From an uncultured Prevotellaceae bacterium (GTDB lineage: Bacteria; Bacteroidota; Bacteroidia; Bacteroidales; Bacteroidaceae), in the NCBI GenBank assembly GCA_946185485.1, contig CAMHJQ010000007.1, positions 50,162 through 114,161 of the forward strand: a stretch of DNA of 64,000 nucleotides, read 5' to 3'. Position numbers and translations under genes: made by a program. The notes beneath the pieces were generated by a model. That model saw only the letters and a program-made list of their open reading frames with translations, had not been told where the DNA came from and searched no databases. This document shows, one piece after another, positions 9,405 through 17,788 of the stretch. How positions within the stretch are numbered: position 1 is the stretch's first letter; the number at the start of each line of letters is the position of its first letter.

Positions 9405-10187
9405 ATGGAAGATATTAAAGTTTCATTGATTACAATCTCATACAACAGCAGGAAGAGCATAGAGGCAACCATCAAGAGCGTCCTTGCTCAGGACTATCCG
9501 CATATTGAATACATCATTGTCGATGGCGGATCCACAGATGGCACCATGGACATTGTCAACCACTATAAAGACCGTATCGCCAAGATTATTTCTGAGCCTG
9601 ACCGTGGCATCAGCGACGCATTCAACAAAGGAATAGCCTTGGCTACTGGCCATCTCATCGGTATAGTCAACTCCGACGATCTGGTCATCCCTGGCGCCAT
9701 ATCCAATGTGGTTTCTGAATATGAAGAAGGCATTGACATCTATCGGGGTAATTTGATTATAGAGAACCATAAGACTAATTCAAAATACAGAGAGATTCCA
9801 TCCATGCAGTTCTCCATAACCCCCGTTTTTGTATCTGTTTCCCATGGTGCCACTTTTGTTACCAAGGATGCCTATCTGAAATACGGGACTTACGACGTTA
9901 AGATGCGGTATGCCATGGATTTGGACTTTCTCATACGCAGTTACAAGCAGGGAGCCAGGATGAAATACATCAATCACGACATAGAAATATTCAACACCGG
10001 AGGTGTCACCAACACCCCACTTGAAAAGAAGAAACAGGAATACATCTATCTGGCAAGGAAAAACGGGGCAAGCATGCTACGTGCCTATTGCTTTTACTAT
10101 TCGATGAAAGTCGTCAACTGGGGTAAAAAAGCGCTCGACCTGATAGATCCTGACCTCAAGAAAAAAATAAGAATGAGAAGACAATAA
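9405..10187 (+). CDS. GT2 glycosyltransferase (WcaE-like)
   Basis: A 260-residue family-2 glycosyltransferase. VSLITISYNSRKSIEATIKS, then VDGGSTDGTMDIV (about residue 39) and VNSDD (about residue 88), give the standard GT-A motifs. SEPDRGISDAFNKGIALATG is characteristic of the WcaE-like subgroup from colanic-acid and related loci. A basic C-terminus (DLKKKIRMRRQ) may hold it at the membrane. It is co-oriented and closely spaced with its neighbours in the polysaccharide operon; its sugar is unknown. Confidence 0.87.
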   Translation: MEDIKVSLITISYNSRKSIEATIKSVLAQDYPHIEYIIVDGGSTDGTMDIVNHYKDRIAKIISEPDRGISDAFNKGIALATGHLIGIVNSDDLVIPGAISNVVSEYEEGIDIYRGNLIIENHKTNSKYREIPSMQFSITPVFVSVSHGATFVTKDAYLKYGTYDVKMRYAMDLDFLIRSYKQGARMKYINHDIEIFNTGGVTNTPLEKKKQEYIYLARKNGASMLRAYCFYYSMKVVNWGKKALDLIDPDLKKKIRMRRQ

Positions 10188-10231
10188 AACGCCCATTCTA
10201 ACATTATATATAATGTAAAACAGCACAAATT

Positions 10232-11152
10232 ATGAAACTGTTCAACATCCTTCTGCATATATGGCACCAGCCGGTGTTCAAGCGCACCATCCTGTTCTTC
10301 GCAAGCCTGGTGCCCGACAAGATATATATTCAAATGACCGCCAAGGGCAAGCTGGGATATAGCATCAACCTGGACAATCCGTTGACGTTCAACGAGAAAC
10401 TGAACTGGCTGAAGCTCTACAACCGCAACCCGCTGTACACACGCATGGCCGACAAGTACGAGGCCAAGCAGATTGTCGCCGAGCGCATCGGCAGCCAGTA
10501 TGTCGTCAGGAACCTCGGCTGCTGGCAGTCGTTCGACGACATCGACTTCGACACCCTGCCCGACCGCTTCGTGCTGAAGTGCACCCACGACAGCAGCGGT
10601 GCCGTCATCTGCCGCGACAAGCGCACCTTCGACCGCGCCGCCGCCCGCAAGCGCATCAGCCTCACCATGCAGATGAACTACTTCTACGCCTGCCGCGAGT
10701 GGCCCTACAAGAATATCCCCCATCGCATCATCGCCGACGAACTGCTGGAAGAGCCCGGCGCCGCAGCCTCACCAGGCACCGAAGCAGCACCCCTCAACGA
10801 CTACAAGTTCTGGTGCTTCAACGGCGTACCACGCTACATGTACTGCACGGTGAAGAGCAACGACGTCTATGAGAACTTCTACGACATGGACTTCCGTGTC
10901 GCCGACATCCGCCACGGTTTCCCGCGACACATACCCGAGTTCGAGCGTCCCGAAGCCTTCGACGAGATGCGACGGCTGGCCGCCCGACTCTCAGAGGGCA
11001 TCCCCTTCGTGCGCGTCGACTTTTTCTACGTCGGCGGCAAGATCTATTTCGGTGAGTTCACCTTCTTCGACTGGGCCGGCCTGCAACCCTTCGACGACCG
11101 TCAGCAGGACCTCGACCTCGGAAAACTCATCACCCTCCCCGCCAAACGTTAA
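10232..11152 (+). CDS. TupA-like ATP-grasp protein of polysaccharide locus
   Basis: A 306-residue member of the ATPgrasp_TupA family, common in capsule and exopolysaccharide loci, where it is thought to attach an amino acid or related group to the polymer. The visible family pattern is FNEKLNWLKLYNRNPLYT, then ADKYEAKQIVAERIG, then FVLKCTHDSSGAVICRDK (ATP-grasp nucleotide part). GCW, DYKFWCFNG and VRVDFFYVGGKIYFGEFTFF come later. Composition is GC-rich, unlike the three glycosyltransferases before it. The exact substrate is not known for this family. Confidence 0.82.
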   Translation: MKLFNILLHIWHQPVFKRTILFFASLVPDKIYIQMTAKGKLGYSINLDNPLTFNEKLNWLKLYNRNPLYTRMADKYEAKQIVAERIGSQYVVRNLGCWQSFDDIDFDTLPDRFVLKCTHDSSGAVICRDKRTFDRAAARKRISLTMQMNYFYACREWPYKNIPHRIIADELLEEPGAAASPGTEAAPLNDYKFWCFNGVPRYMYCTVKSNDVYENFYDMDFRVADIRHGFPRHIPEFERPEAFDEMRRLAARLSEGIPFVRVDFFYVGGKIYFGEFTFFDWAGLQPFDDRQQDLDLGKLITLPAKR

Positions 11153-11168
11153 ATCAGCAACAGTACTT

Positions 11169-12290
11169 ATGCCAAAGCTCTACATGGTTGTCAACGAGGA
11201 CAGGTTCTTCCTGTCACACCGCAAGGAGATAGCACTTGCCGCCCAACAGGACGGCTGGCAGGTGCGCATCGTCTGCAAAGACACCGGCCAGCGCAGCGAC
11301 GTCCAGGCCCTGGGCCTGCAGATGATAGACCTGCCCATCAACCCCACGGGCACCAACCTGCTCGAAGAACTACGCACGCTGTGGTTCCTCTACCGCCTTT
11401 ACCGCCACGACCGTCCCGACGTCGTCCACCATGTCGGCGTCAAGAACATCCTCTGGGGAGGCATCGCCGCCAAGCTGGCCAAGATCAAGGGCGTCGTCAA
11501 TGCCGTCAGCGGACTCGGCGTACTCTTCTCCGGCGAGAGCTTCAGCTTCAAGACACGCCTCATTCTGGCCGCCATGCGCTATGCCAACCGCCGCCAGCAC
11601 GTGTCGCTCATCTTCCAGAACCTCGAAGACCGCCAGCTGTTCATCAGCAGGCGCATAGCCACCACCGACCAGTGCGAGTACATCAAGGGCTCGGGCGTCA
11701 ACCTCACCGAGTTCGCCTACACCCCTGAGCCACCCTACCCGCCCATCAAGGTCATCCTCACCGCACGCATGGTGCGTGAAAAAGGCATCGAAATACTCAT
11801 CAAGGCCGCCGAACTGCTGCGCCCCGAGATGGAGGGACGCGTCATCTTCCAGCTCTGCGGCGGACTGCACAAGAACCCCAAGGGCTACAAGGACTACGAG
11901 CTGCAGGCCATGTGCGACGGCCGGTACGTCCAGTGGCTCGGCCACCGCAACGATGTCTGCCAGCTGCTCAAGCAGAGCCATATCGTCACCCTGCCCAGCT
12001 ACTACCGCGAGGGACTGCCCAAGTCGCTCATCGAGGCCGCAGCCATCGGGCGGCCCATCGTCACCACCGACTCCTACGGCTGCAAGGACACCGTCGTCCA
12101 CGGCGTCAACGGATTCCTCGTACCCGTCAAGGACCCCCAGGCCCTTGCCGACCGTCTGCGCCAGCTCATCAACGACCCTGACCTCCGCCAGCGCATGGGC
12201 CGTGCCAGCCGCCAGAAGGCCGAACTGGAATTCTCCGTCGACCGCGTCATCGACCACCACCTCTACCTCTATCGCAAGAGTCTTGCTTGA
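11169..12290 (+). CDS. GT4 glycosyltransferase (family 1, PglA/WbpH-like)
   Basis: A GT-B fold glycosyltransferase of 373 residues, the last gene of the polysaccharide operon. The frame is open upstream inside the preceding gene, but ATG 11169 (MPKLYMVVNEDRFFLSHR) begins the N-terminal Rossmann domain and is chosen. HHVGVKNILWGGIAAKLA and VSGLGVLFS (about residue 115) resemble bacillosamine/GalNAc-type transferases. REGLPKSLIEAAAIGRPIVT (about residues 279-298) contains the E-x7-E motif of retaining GT4 enzymes. It lies 16 bases after the TupA-like gene. A long hairpin about 80 bases downstream may end the transcript. Confidence 0.88.
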   Translation: MPKLYMVVNEDRFFLSHRKEIALAAQQDGWQVRIVCKDTGQRSDVQALGLQMIDLPINPTGTNLLEELRTLWFLYRLYRHDRPDVVHHVGVKNILWGGIAAKLAKIKGVVNAVSGLGVLFSGESFSFKTRLILAAMRYANRRQHVSLIFQNLEDRQLFISRRIATTDQCEYIKGSGVNLTEFAYTPEPPYPPIKVILTARMVREKGIEILIKAAELLRPEMEGRVIFQLCGGLHKNPKGYKDYELQAMCDGRYVQWLGHRNDVCQLLKQSHIVTLPSYYREGLPKSLIEAAAIGRPIVTTDSYGCKDTVVHGVNGFLVPVKDPQALADRLRQLINDPDLRQRMGRASRQKAELEFSVDRVIDHHLYLYRKSLA

Positions 12291-12372
12291 CTGCTGTCCC
12301 GTCTACACGTTTGTTGTCTGGTTGCAAAGGTACAAAAATTTTTCGAATCCGTTGCATCATCGCACCCCCCAG

Positions 12373-12444
12373 GAACGCCTCCCCTCTTACTATCTCAGTC
12401 CCCCCTATAGTGGGGGGGACGCTTGAGATGTAAGAGAGGCGTTC
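12373..12444. repeat. Long imperfect hairpin after the polysaccharide operon
   Basis: Stems GAACGCCT/AGGCGTTC, CTCTTAC/GTAAGAG, ATCTCA/TGAGAT and CCCCCC/GGGGGG pair in nested order around the loop TATAGT, with small bulges. It may act as a transcription terminator or be a decayed mobile palindrome. Confidence 0.6.
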
Positions 12445-12532
12445 ACTCCCCCCATGTTTTGGGCGATGGGAGAGAGGGTGGCGGAGAGATGCTGGAGGGA
12501 GGGTGGAAGCAGGCAGCAGATGCCCGGGAAAT

Positions 12533-12581
12533 GCCGTGCAGGAAATATCTTTGCACGGCGCAGGAAAATTTCCTGCACGGC
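12533..12581. repeat. Nested GCAGGAAA palindromes
   Basis: GCCGTGCA (12533-12540) pairs with TGCACGGC (12552-12559). A second palindrome GCAGGAAA/TTTCCTGC follows at once, and GCACGG recurs after it. The form is REP-like and the function is unknown. Confidence 0.5.
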
Positions 12582-12804
12582 GCTCCAAAGGGCTCCGCTA
12601 CGGAGTGTCCGAGGTGGGGCGCGGAGGGGTGAAGGTGGATGGTGGAGGGAGCCATGCGGAGGGTGGCAGGCGGAGGGCGGAAGAGGGTATATTTACGGTT
12701 ATTTAACAAACTTTACACCCTGTTTGGTTTTACAACCGTCTTGAGACGAAACGGAGACAAACGGTTCGAAGAAATAGTTTCTCGTTCGGAAAAGTCCAAA
12801 TATA

Positions 12805-12836
12805 TTTGGTTTTTCACTCACTTATTCGTACCTTTG
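12805..12836 (+). promoter_or_regulatory. Promoter of the nucleoside kinase gene
   Basis: TTTG at 12805-12808 and TACCTTTG at 12829-12836 are separated by 20 bases, an exact match to the Bacteroidetes -33/-7 layout. The start codon is 53 bases downstream. Confidence 0.75.
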
Positions 12837-12889
12837 CAAAAAGATAGTTGAAGACGGTACATTAAAGACTAATCATTATACATCAAGGT

Positions 12890-14569
12890 ATGCTACAGAT
12901 ACGCTGCAAGAACAACAACGTGACGAAGAGCTTCCCCGAGGGGACTTCGCTACTGGACGTCTATCACGAGTTTGCCAAGGAGATAGCCCTGCCCTATCCC
13001 GTCGTGTCGGCAAAAGTCAACAACGTGTCACAGGGGCTGAAGTTCCGCCTGTACCAAAACCGAGACGTGGAGTTTCTCGACGCCCGCGAAGGCTCCGGGC
13101 ACCGCGTCTACGTCCGTAGCCTCAGCTTCGTGCTCTACAAAGCCACACAGGACGTGCTGCCGGGCTCGAAACTCTTCATCGAGCACTCGCTGTGCCGCGG
13201 CTTCTACTGCAACCTCAAGAAGAAGAACGGAACGACCATCAACGACGAGGAGTTCCGGCAGATCAAGCAGCGCATGCAGGAAATCATTGACCTGGACATG
13301 CCGTTCCGACGTACGGAAGCCACCAACGAAGAGGCCATACGTGTCTTCCAGGAGTGCGGATTCACCGACAAGGTGAAACTGCTGGAGACGTGCGGACAGA
13401 TATACTCCGACTACTACACGCTGGGCAACACCGTGGACCATTACTACGGTCCGCTGGTGCCCAGTGCCGGCTACCTGAAGGTGTGGGGACTGGACCGCTA
13501 CGAGGAGGGACTGCTGCTGCGCGTGCCCGACTGGAACAAGCCCTCCCAGCTGGCAGAATACGTGGACCAGCCGAAGACGTTCGAGATGTTTGCCGAGAAG
13601 ACGCGCTGGGACATCATCATGCGCTTGTCGAACGCCGGCGACGTCAACCGTGCCATCCAGCGCGGCTATGCCTCGGAACTCATCCAGGTCAGCGAGGCCC
13701 TGCAGGAGAAGAAGATCGTGCAGATAGCCGAAGAGATAGAACGCCGCTTCCACCGCGAGCAGAATCCCACGCGCATCGTACTCATCACGGGACCTTCCAG
13801 CTCGGGTAAGACGACGTTCTGCAAGCGACTGTCCGTACAACTGCTGGCCTGCGGACTCAGACCGGTATCGTTCTCGACCGACGACTACTTTGTTAACCGC
13901 GTCGACACCCCCAAGCTGCCCAACGGCGACTACGACTTTGACAACATCGAGACCGTGGAGTACAGGCTGCTGCAGGAGCATCTGAAACGACTCATGCAGG
14001 GCGAACGCGTGGAGATACCCGAATACAACTTCGTCACGGGACAGCGCGAGTGGAACGGCAAGAAACTCAAGTTAGGCAACGACACGGTGCTCATCATCGA
14101 GGGCATCCACGCCCTGAACCCGCTGCTCACCAAGGACATCGACGACCTGCTGAAATACAAAATATACATCTCGGCGCTGACCAGCATCTCGCTGGATGAC
14201 CACAACTGGATACCGACGCGCGACAACCGACTGTTGCGCCGCATCATCCGCGACTACAACAAGGGGGCCTACAAGGCAGAGGAGTCGATAGCCCAGTGGC
14301 GCAACGTCTGCGAGGCTGAGGAGAAGTGGATACTTCCGTTCCAGGAGACGGCCGACGTGCTGTTCAACTCGGCGCTGAACATCGAGTTTGCCGTGCTGCG
14401 CATCCACGCCGAGCTGATACTGGCACAGGTGCCCAGAAACTGCCCGGAATATGCAGAGGCCCACCGGCTGATGAAGTTCATACACTGCTTCCTGCCGGTG
14501 TCGGACAAAGAAATACCACCCACCTCCATCATGCGCGAGTTTGTGGGCGGCAGTTCGTTTAAATACTAA
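12890..14569 (+). CDS. Nucleoside (uridine-type) kinase with ThrRS-like N-terminal domain
   Basis: A cytoplasmic kinase of 559 residues. The first about 60 residues look like a TGS-type domain (MLQIRCKNNNVTKSFPEGTS). The next section resembles the second additional domain of threonyl-tRNA synthetase, with HSLCRGFYC and YYGPLVPSAGYLK. The C-terminal half is a phosphoribulokinase/uridine kinase domain: P-loop ITGPSSSGKTT at about residues 299-308, FSTDDYFVNR after it, and IIEGIHALNP as the Walker B region. This fused form is common in Bacteroidetes and clostridia and is normally annotated as nucleoside kinase; the preferred substrate is not certain. It has its own promoter and a strong terminator. 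Confidence 0.9.
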   Translation: MLQIRCKNNNVTKSFPEGTSLLDVYHEFAKEIALPYPVVSAKVNNVSQGLKFRLYQNRDVEFLDAREGSGHRVYVRSLSFVLYKATQDVLPGSKLFIEHSLCRGFYCNLKKKNGTTINDEEFRQIKQRMQEIIDLDMPFRRTEATNEEAIRVFQECGFTDKVKLLETCGQIYSDYYTLGNTVDHYYGPLVPSAGYLKVWGLDRYEEGLLLRVPDWNKPSQLAEYVDQPKTFEMFAEKTRWDIIMRLSNAGDVNRAIQRGYASELIQVSEALQEKKIVQIAEEIERRFHREQNPTRIVLITGPSSSGKTTFCKRLSVQLLACGLRPVSFSTDDYFVNRVDTPKLPNGDYDFDNIETVEYRLLQEHLKRLMQGERVEIPEYNFVTGQREWNGKKLKLGNDTVLIIEGIHALNPLLTKDIDDLLKYKIYISALTSISLDDHNWIPTRDNRLLRRIIRDYNKGAYKAEESIAQWRNVCEAEEKWILPFQETADVLFNSALNIEFAVLRIHAELILAQVPRNCPEYAEAHRLMKFIHCFLPVSDKEIPPTSIMREFVGGSSFKY

Positions 14570-14572
14570 GGA

Positions 14573-14605
14573 AAAAGGCAGAGGGAAATCTGCCTTTTGT
14601 TTTTT
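14573..14605. terminator. Intrinsic terminator between convergent genes
   Basis: AAAAGGCAGA (14573-14582) pairs with TCTGCCTTTT (14589-14598), followed by a T-rich run. The A-run on the left lets it also serve the minus-strand ROK gene. Confidence 0.85.
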
Positions 14606-15584
14606 ACAGAAACAGCGAGTACTCCTTGACCTGCCAAGCCAGTACGCTGGCTCCCAGCACGTCGCGCTCGCCATTCTTCATGTGCGATACCAACAGGCGC
14701 GTCTGGCCCTTGATGTTGCCGAAGACATTCTCTTCGAACGAGCGCTTGGTGGGCTCCAACAGCCATTTGCCAGCCAGCGGGATGCCACCGGTGAGGATGA
14801 TAGCCTCGGGATTCAGAATGGAGGCATAGTTGGCCAGGGCGCGTCCCAGCATCTCACCGGTACGGCGGTATGTCTCGATGGCCAGGGCATCGCCCTTGTC
14901 ACACAAGGCAGAAATCACACTCGGCGACAACTCGGCGACATCGCGCATCAAACTCGGTTCACTGCTCTCTGCCATCAGTTCGCGGGCAGTGGCTACGATG
15001 CCGTTGGCAGCGCAGTAGGTTTCCAGACAGCCCCGGTGTCCGCAGCCGCACTCACGACCGTTAGGCACTACGCAGGTATGGCCCACCTCGCCGGCAAACC
15101 CCCTGGCCCCCATGTGCATCTTGCCGTTGGAGAAGATACAGCTGCCCATGCCGTGTCCCAGCGTGATGACGATAAAGTCCTTCAAGCCGTGGGCAGCACC
15201 AAAAGCCTGCTCACCCAATGCCGTACACTGAGCATTGTTGATCAGCGCCACCGCCAGTCCCAGTCGGTCGCGCATGAGGGCAGCCAAGGGGATGACCCCC
15301 TTCCATTGCAGGTTCGGGGCATTCTCGATGCATCCTGTCAGGAAGTTACTGCTGGGACAGCACACACCCACTGAACGCACATTCTCGTAGCCACCGTTGG
15401 CCTCGACTAACGTGATAATGCGCTCACAGAGTGCCGTCAGATAGTCTTCGATGTCCGGATAGTCCAACGTGTTGAAAGTATCCTGGGCAATGATGTTGCC
15501 ACGCAAGTCCACCACAGCATACGTCGTCAGGGCGATGCTGATGTCGATACCAACAACCAGATGTTTTACATTTGTCAATTCCAT
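14604..15584 (-). CDS. ROK family protein, paralogue 1 (catalytic Asp replaced by Asn)
   Basis: A 326-residue ROK protein (sugar kinase fold) without the N-terminal helix-turn-helix of NagC/Mlc regulators. The N-terminal phosphate-binding strand is VVGIDISIALTTYAVVDLRG; the usual GG after DI is missing. TLGHGMGS and GFAGEVGH are the ROK signature region, and CGCGHRGCLE supplies the zinc-binding cysteines. The ROK motif NDA, which carries the catalytic base, reads NNA here (Asn 116-Asn 117), so kinase activity is doubtful. It is third in a tandem of three paralogues of identical length. Confidence 0.85.
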   Translation of the reverse strand: MELTNVKHLVVGIDISIALTTYAVVDLRGNIIAQDTFNTLDYPDIEDYLTALCERIITLVEANGGYENVRSVGVCCPSSNFLTGCIENAPNLQWKGVIPLAALMRDRLGLAVALINNAQCTALGEQAFGAAHGLKDFIVITLGHGMGSCIFSNGKMHMGARGFAGEVGHTCVVPNGRECGCGHRGCLETYCAANGIVATARELMAESSEPSLMRDVAELSPSVISALCDKGDALAIETYRRTGEMLGRALANYASILNPEAIILTGGIPLAGKWLLEPTKRSFEENVFGNIKGQTRLLVSHMKNGERDVLGASVLAWQVKEYSLFL

Positions 15585-15643
15585 AGTATGATAATAAAAG
15601 CTAAGTAGATGAAAAGTTAGAGTAGTAATATAATGAAGCGATA

Positions 15644-16624
15644 TTACTTGAAGAGGGAGTACTCCTTGACCGTCCAGGCCAGGGCACTGGCACCCAGTGC
15701 GTCGCGCTCGCTGTTGTCCATCTCGGACACCAACAGCTTCACCTGGTTACGGATGTTGCCAAAGACGTGCTCGTCGAACGACTGCTCGAGGGCAGGCAGG
15801 AACCACTTGCTGTAGATGTTCATCTCACCCGCCAGGATGATGGCCTCGGGATTGACCAACGTGGCATAGTTGGCCATACCCAGTCCCAGCTGGGAGCCCA
15901 TGAGACGGAAGGCCTCCTTGGCAATCTCGTCGTCTGCTTCGCAGCACTGGGCAATCACCTCGGGCGTCAGCTCGTCCATGGCACGCAGCTGACTGGGTGC
16001 ATCGCTCGCTGCCAACAGTTCCTGGGCCGTGCGTACCAGACCGCGTGCCGAAGCATACTCTTCCAGGCAGCCCTGACGACCACACGTACACTGCCGTCCA
16101 TGGTCCTCGATGCAGCAATGTCCTATCTCGCCGGCAAAGCCAAGATGTCCCAGATGGGGTTGTCCGTCGGAGAAGAAGCAGCTGCCCAGGCCACCATGAC
16201 CCAGCGAGACGACAACGAAATTATTCATACCGTGGGCAGCACCAAAGACATACTCGCCCATCGCCGTCACATGGGCATCGTTGCCCACAGCCACTGCCAG
16301 GCCAACACGGTCGCGCAGCAAGGCAGCCAGCGGGACAATGCCTTTCCACGGCATGTTGGAAGCATTCTCAATACACCCCGTCACGTAGTTGGCACTAGCA
16401 ACACTGACACCTACCGAGCGGATGGTCTCATAGCCTCCGTTGGCCTCGGCCAGCATGACGATGCGCTCGCTCAGGGCTTCGGCATAGTCATTGACGAAAG
16501 GATAGTCCGCCGTAGGCAGATAGTCCTTGGCCAGGATAGTACCACGTAAATCGACAACAGCAATCGTCGTTACCTTGACACCGATGTCAATACCAATCAC
16601 CTTAGATTTGATAGATGTATTCAT
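15644..16624 (-). CDS. ROK family sugar kinase, paralogue 2 (catalytic Asp present)
   Basis: A 326-residue ROK protein, probably phosphorylating a hexose or amino sugar in the cytoplasm. It keeps GIDIG at the N-terminus and GNDAHVTAMGE with the catalytic Asp at residue 116. The signature region is SLGHGGLGSCFF, GFAGEIGH and the zinc cluster CTCGRQGCLE. Of the three tandem paralogues this is the only one with an intact NDA motif, so it is the best candidate for an active kinase. It has no DNA-binding domain. It lies 22 bases downstream of paralogue 3 and 59 bases upstream of paralogue 1, consistent with one transcript. Confidence 0.88.
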   Translation of the reverse strand: MNTSIKSKVIGIDIGVKVTTIAVVDLRGTILAKDYLPTADYPFVNDYAEALSERIVMLAEANGGYETIRSVGVSVASANYVTGCIENASNMPWKGIVPLAALLRDRVGLAVAVGNDAHVTAMGEYVFGAAHGMNNFVVVSLGHGGLGSCFFSDGQPHLGHLGFAGEIGHCCIEDHGRQCTCGRQGCLEEYASARGLVRTAQELLAASDAPSQLRAMDELTPEVIAQCCEADDEIAKEAFRLMGSQLGLGMANYATLVNPEAIILAGEMNIYSKWFLPALEQSFDEHVFGNIRNQVKLLVSEMDNSERDALGASALAWTVKEYSLFK

Positions 16625-16646
16625 AAAAACTCACTCCTACTGATGA

Positions 16647-17627
16647 TTACTTAAACAATGAGTACTCCTGAACCTCCCATGCCAGTGCACTGGCACCCAG
16701 CACGTTGCGAACGTTGTCTTCGATACTGGACAGTACAAACTTCACCTTGCCCTCCACATTGTGGAAGACGTGCTGCTCGAACGACTCGCTGGCAGGCTCC
16801 AGCAGCCACTTGCCAGCCCGCGACACGGCACCAGTGAAGATGAAAGCCTCGGGATTGACCACAGAAGCATAATTGGCCAGGCCTAATCCCAACCAATAGC
16901 CCGTACGACGGAAGGTCTCGATGGCCAACTCGTCACCATCGTCACAGAAGGCAGCAATGATGCGCGGTGTCAGCTTCTCCACCTGACGCATACGCGTCGG
17001 TTTGTCACTCTCGGCCATCACCTCCTGGGCTGTACGGATGATGCCCTTGGTGGCGGTATAGGCCTCCAGACATCCCCGATTGCCACAGCCGCACTCACGA
17101 CCGTTGGGAATCAGACAGGTATGGCCTATCTCACCGGCAAAGCCACTGGCACCCAGATGAGCCGAGCCTCGGCTGAAGAAACAACTGCCCAGTCCACTAT
17201 CAATAGATACCACGACAAAATCCTTCATACCGTGGGCAGCACCAAACGTATATTCTCCCAAAGCTATCACGTGGGCATTGTTTCCCAATGCCACGGCTAT
17301 GCCCAGACGGTCACGCAACATGGCTGCCAGGGGGATGACACCCTTCCAGGGCAGATTGGGGGAATTGACGAGACTGCCTTCCAGGAAATTGCCGCTGGGG
17401 ATGCTGAGACCCACCGAACGGACACTTTCATAGCCTCCGTTTGCCTCTACCATCGTCAGAATATGCTCACTGAGCACGGCAAGATAGTCGCCGATGAAAG
17501 GATAGTCGGTGGAAGCAAATGAAGTTGAAGTAATGATGTTACCCCGGATGTCCACGATAGCACATGTCGTCTTATCGAGATTAATATCAACACCTACAAC
17601 TCGCGTCTTAATGTTGTCTTGAATCAT
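16647..17627 (-). CDS. ROK family protein, paralogue 3 (catalytic Asp replaced by Asn)
   Basis: The first gene of the ROK tandem, 326 residues. It has VVGVDINLDKTTCAIVDIRG at the N-terminus, VSIDSGLGSCFFS and GFAGEIGH in the signature region, and CGCGNRGCLE as the zinc-binding cluster. The NDA motif reads NNA (Asn 116-Asn 117), as in paralogue 1. A well-formed promoter lies directly upstream, shared back to back with the lysS promoter. Possible roles are a sugar-binding regulator of the neighbouring active kinase or a divergent enzyme; the sequence does not decide. Confidence 0.85.
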   Translation of the reverse strand: MIQDNIKTRVVGVDINLDKTTCAIVDIRGNIITSTSFASTDYPFIGDYLAVLSEHILTMVEANGGYESVRSVGLSIPSGNFLEGSLVNSPNLPWKGVIPLAAMLRDRLGIAVALGNNAHVIALGEYTFGAAHGMKDFVVVSIDSGLGSCFFSRGSAHLGASGFAGEIGHTCLIPNGRECGCGNRGCLEAYTATKGIIRTAQEVMAESDKPTRMRQVEKLTPRIIAAFCDDGDELAIETFRRTGYWLGLGLANYASVVNPEAFIFTGAVSRAGKWLLEPASESFEQHVFHNVEGKVKFVLSSIEDNVRNVLGASALAWEVQEYSLFK

Positions 17628-17648
17628 AATTTTATAGCTTTAGTGGCA

Positions 17649-17680
17649 CAAATGTAGTGTTTTTTTCGTTATCAACCAAA
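17649..17680 (-). promoter_or_regulatory. Promoter of the ROK operon
   Basis: On the minus strand TTTG (17680-17677) and TACATTTG (17656-17649) are separated by 20 bases, matching the Bacteroidetes consensus. The first ROK start codon is 22 bases downstream. Confidence 0.7.
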
Positions 17681-17750
17681 TTTTTGTCCGATATTTTTTG
17701 CAAAGTGACAAAATATTTTATAATTATAACCATTAATTCAATTTTTTTCG

Positions 17751-17758
17751 TAACTTTG
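17751..17758 (+). promoter_or_regulatory. -7 box of the lysS promoter
   Basis: TAACTTTG matches TAnnTTTG and lies 31 bases before the lysS start. An AT-rich stretch precedes it. Confidence 0.6.
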
Positions 17759-17788
17759 CAACCTAATATGAACATATAAGAACAAGAG

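Larger units (their letters stand above)
12291..12889. other. 599-base intergenic region with hairpins and a promoter, no gene
   Basis: No convincing gene; several short frames exist but none resembles a protein or fits the codon use of the neighbours. It contains a 72-base imperfect hairpin (12373-12444), a cluster of GCAGGAAA palindromes (12533-12581), G-rich low-complexity DNA between them, and the nucleoside kinase promoter at its right end. Confidence 0.7.

Noticed and set aside
10869..11168. 100-codon upstream extension of the GT4 gene
   Set aside because: It overlaps the TupA-like gene in another frame; the GT-B fold begins at ATG 11169.
12423..12851. Several overlapping 65-110-codon frames in the 12.3-12.9 kb spacer
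   Set aside because: They lie over G-rich low-complexity DNA and hairpins, and none has a plausible start or family motif.
14604..17627. ROK genes as NagC/Mlc-type transcription regulators
   Set aside because: All three start directly at the kinase fold and have no helix-turn-helix.
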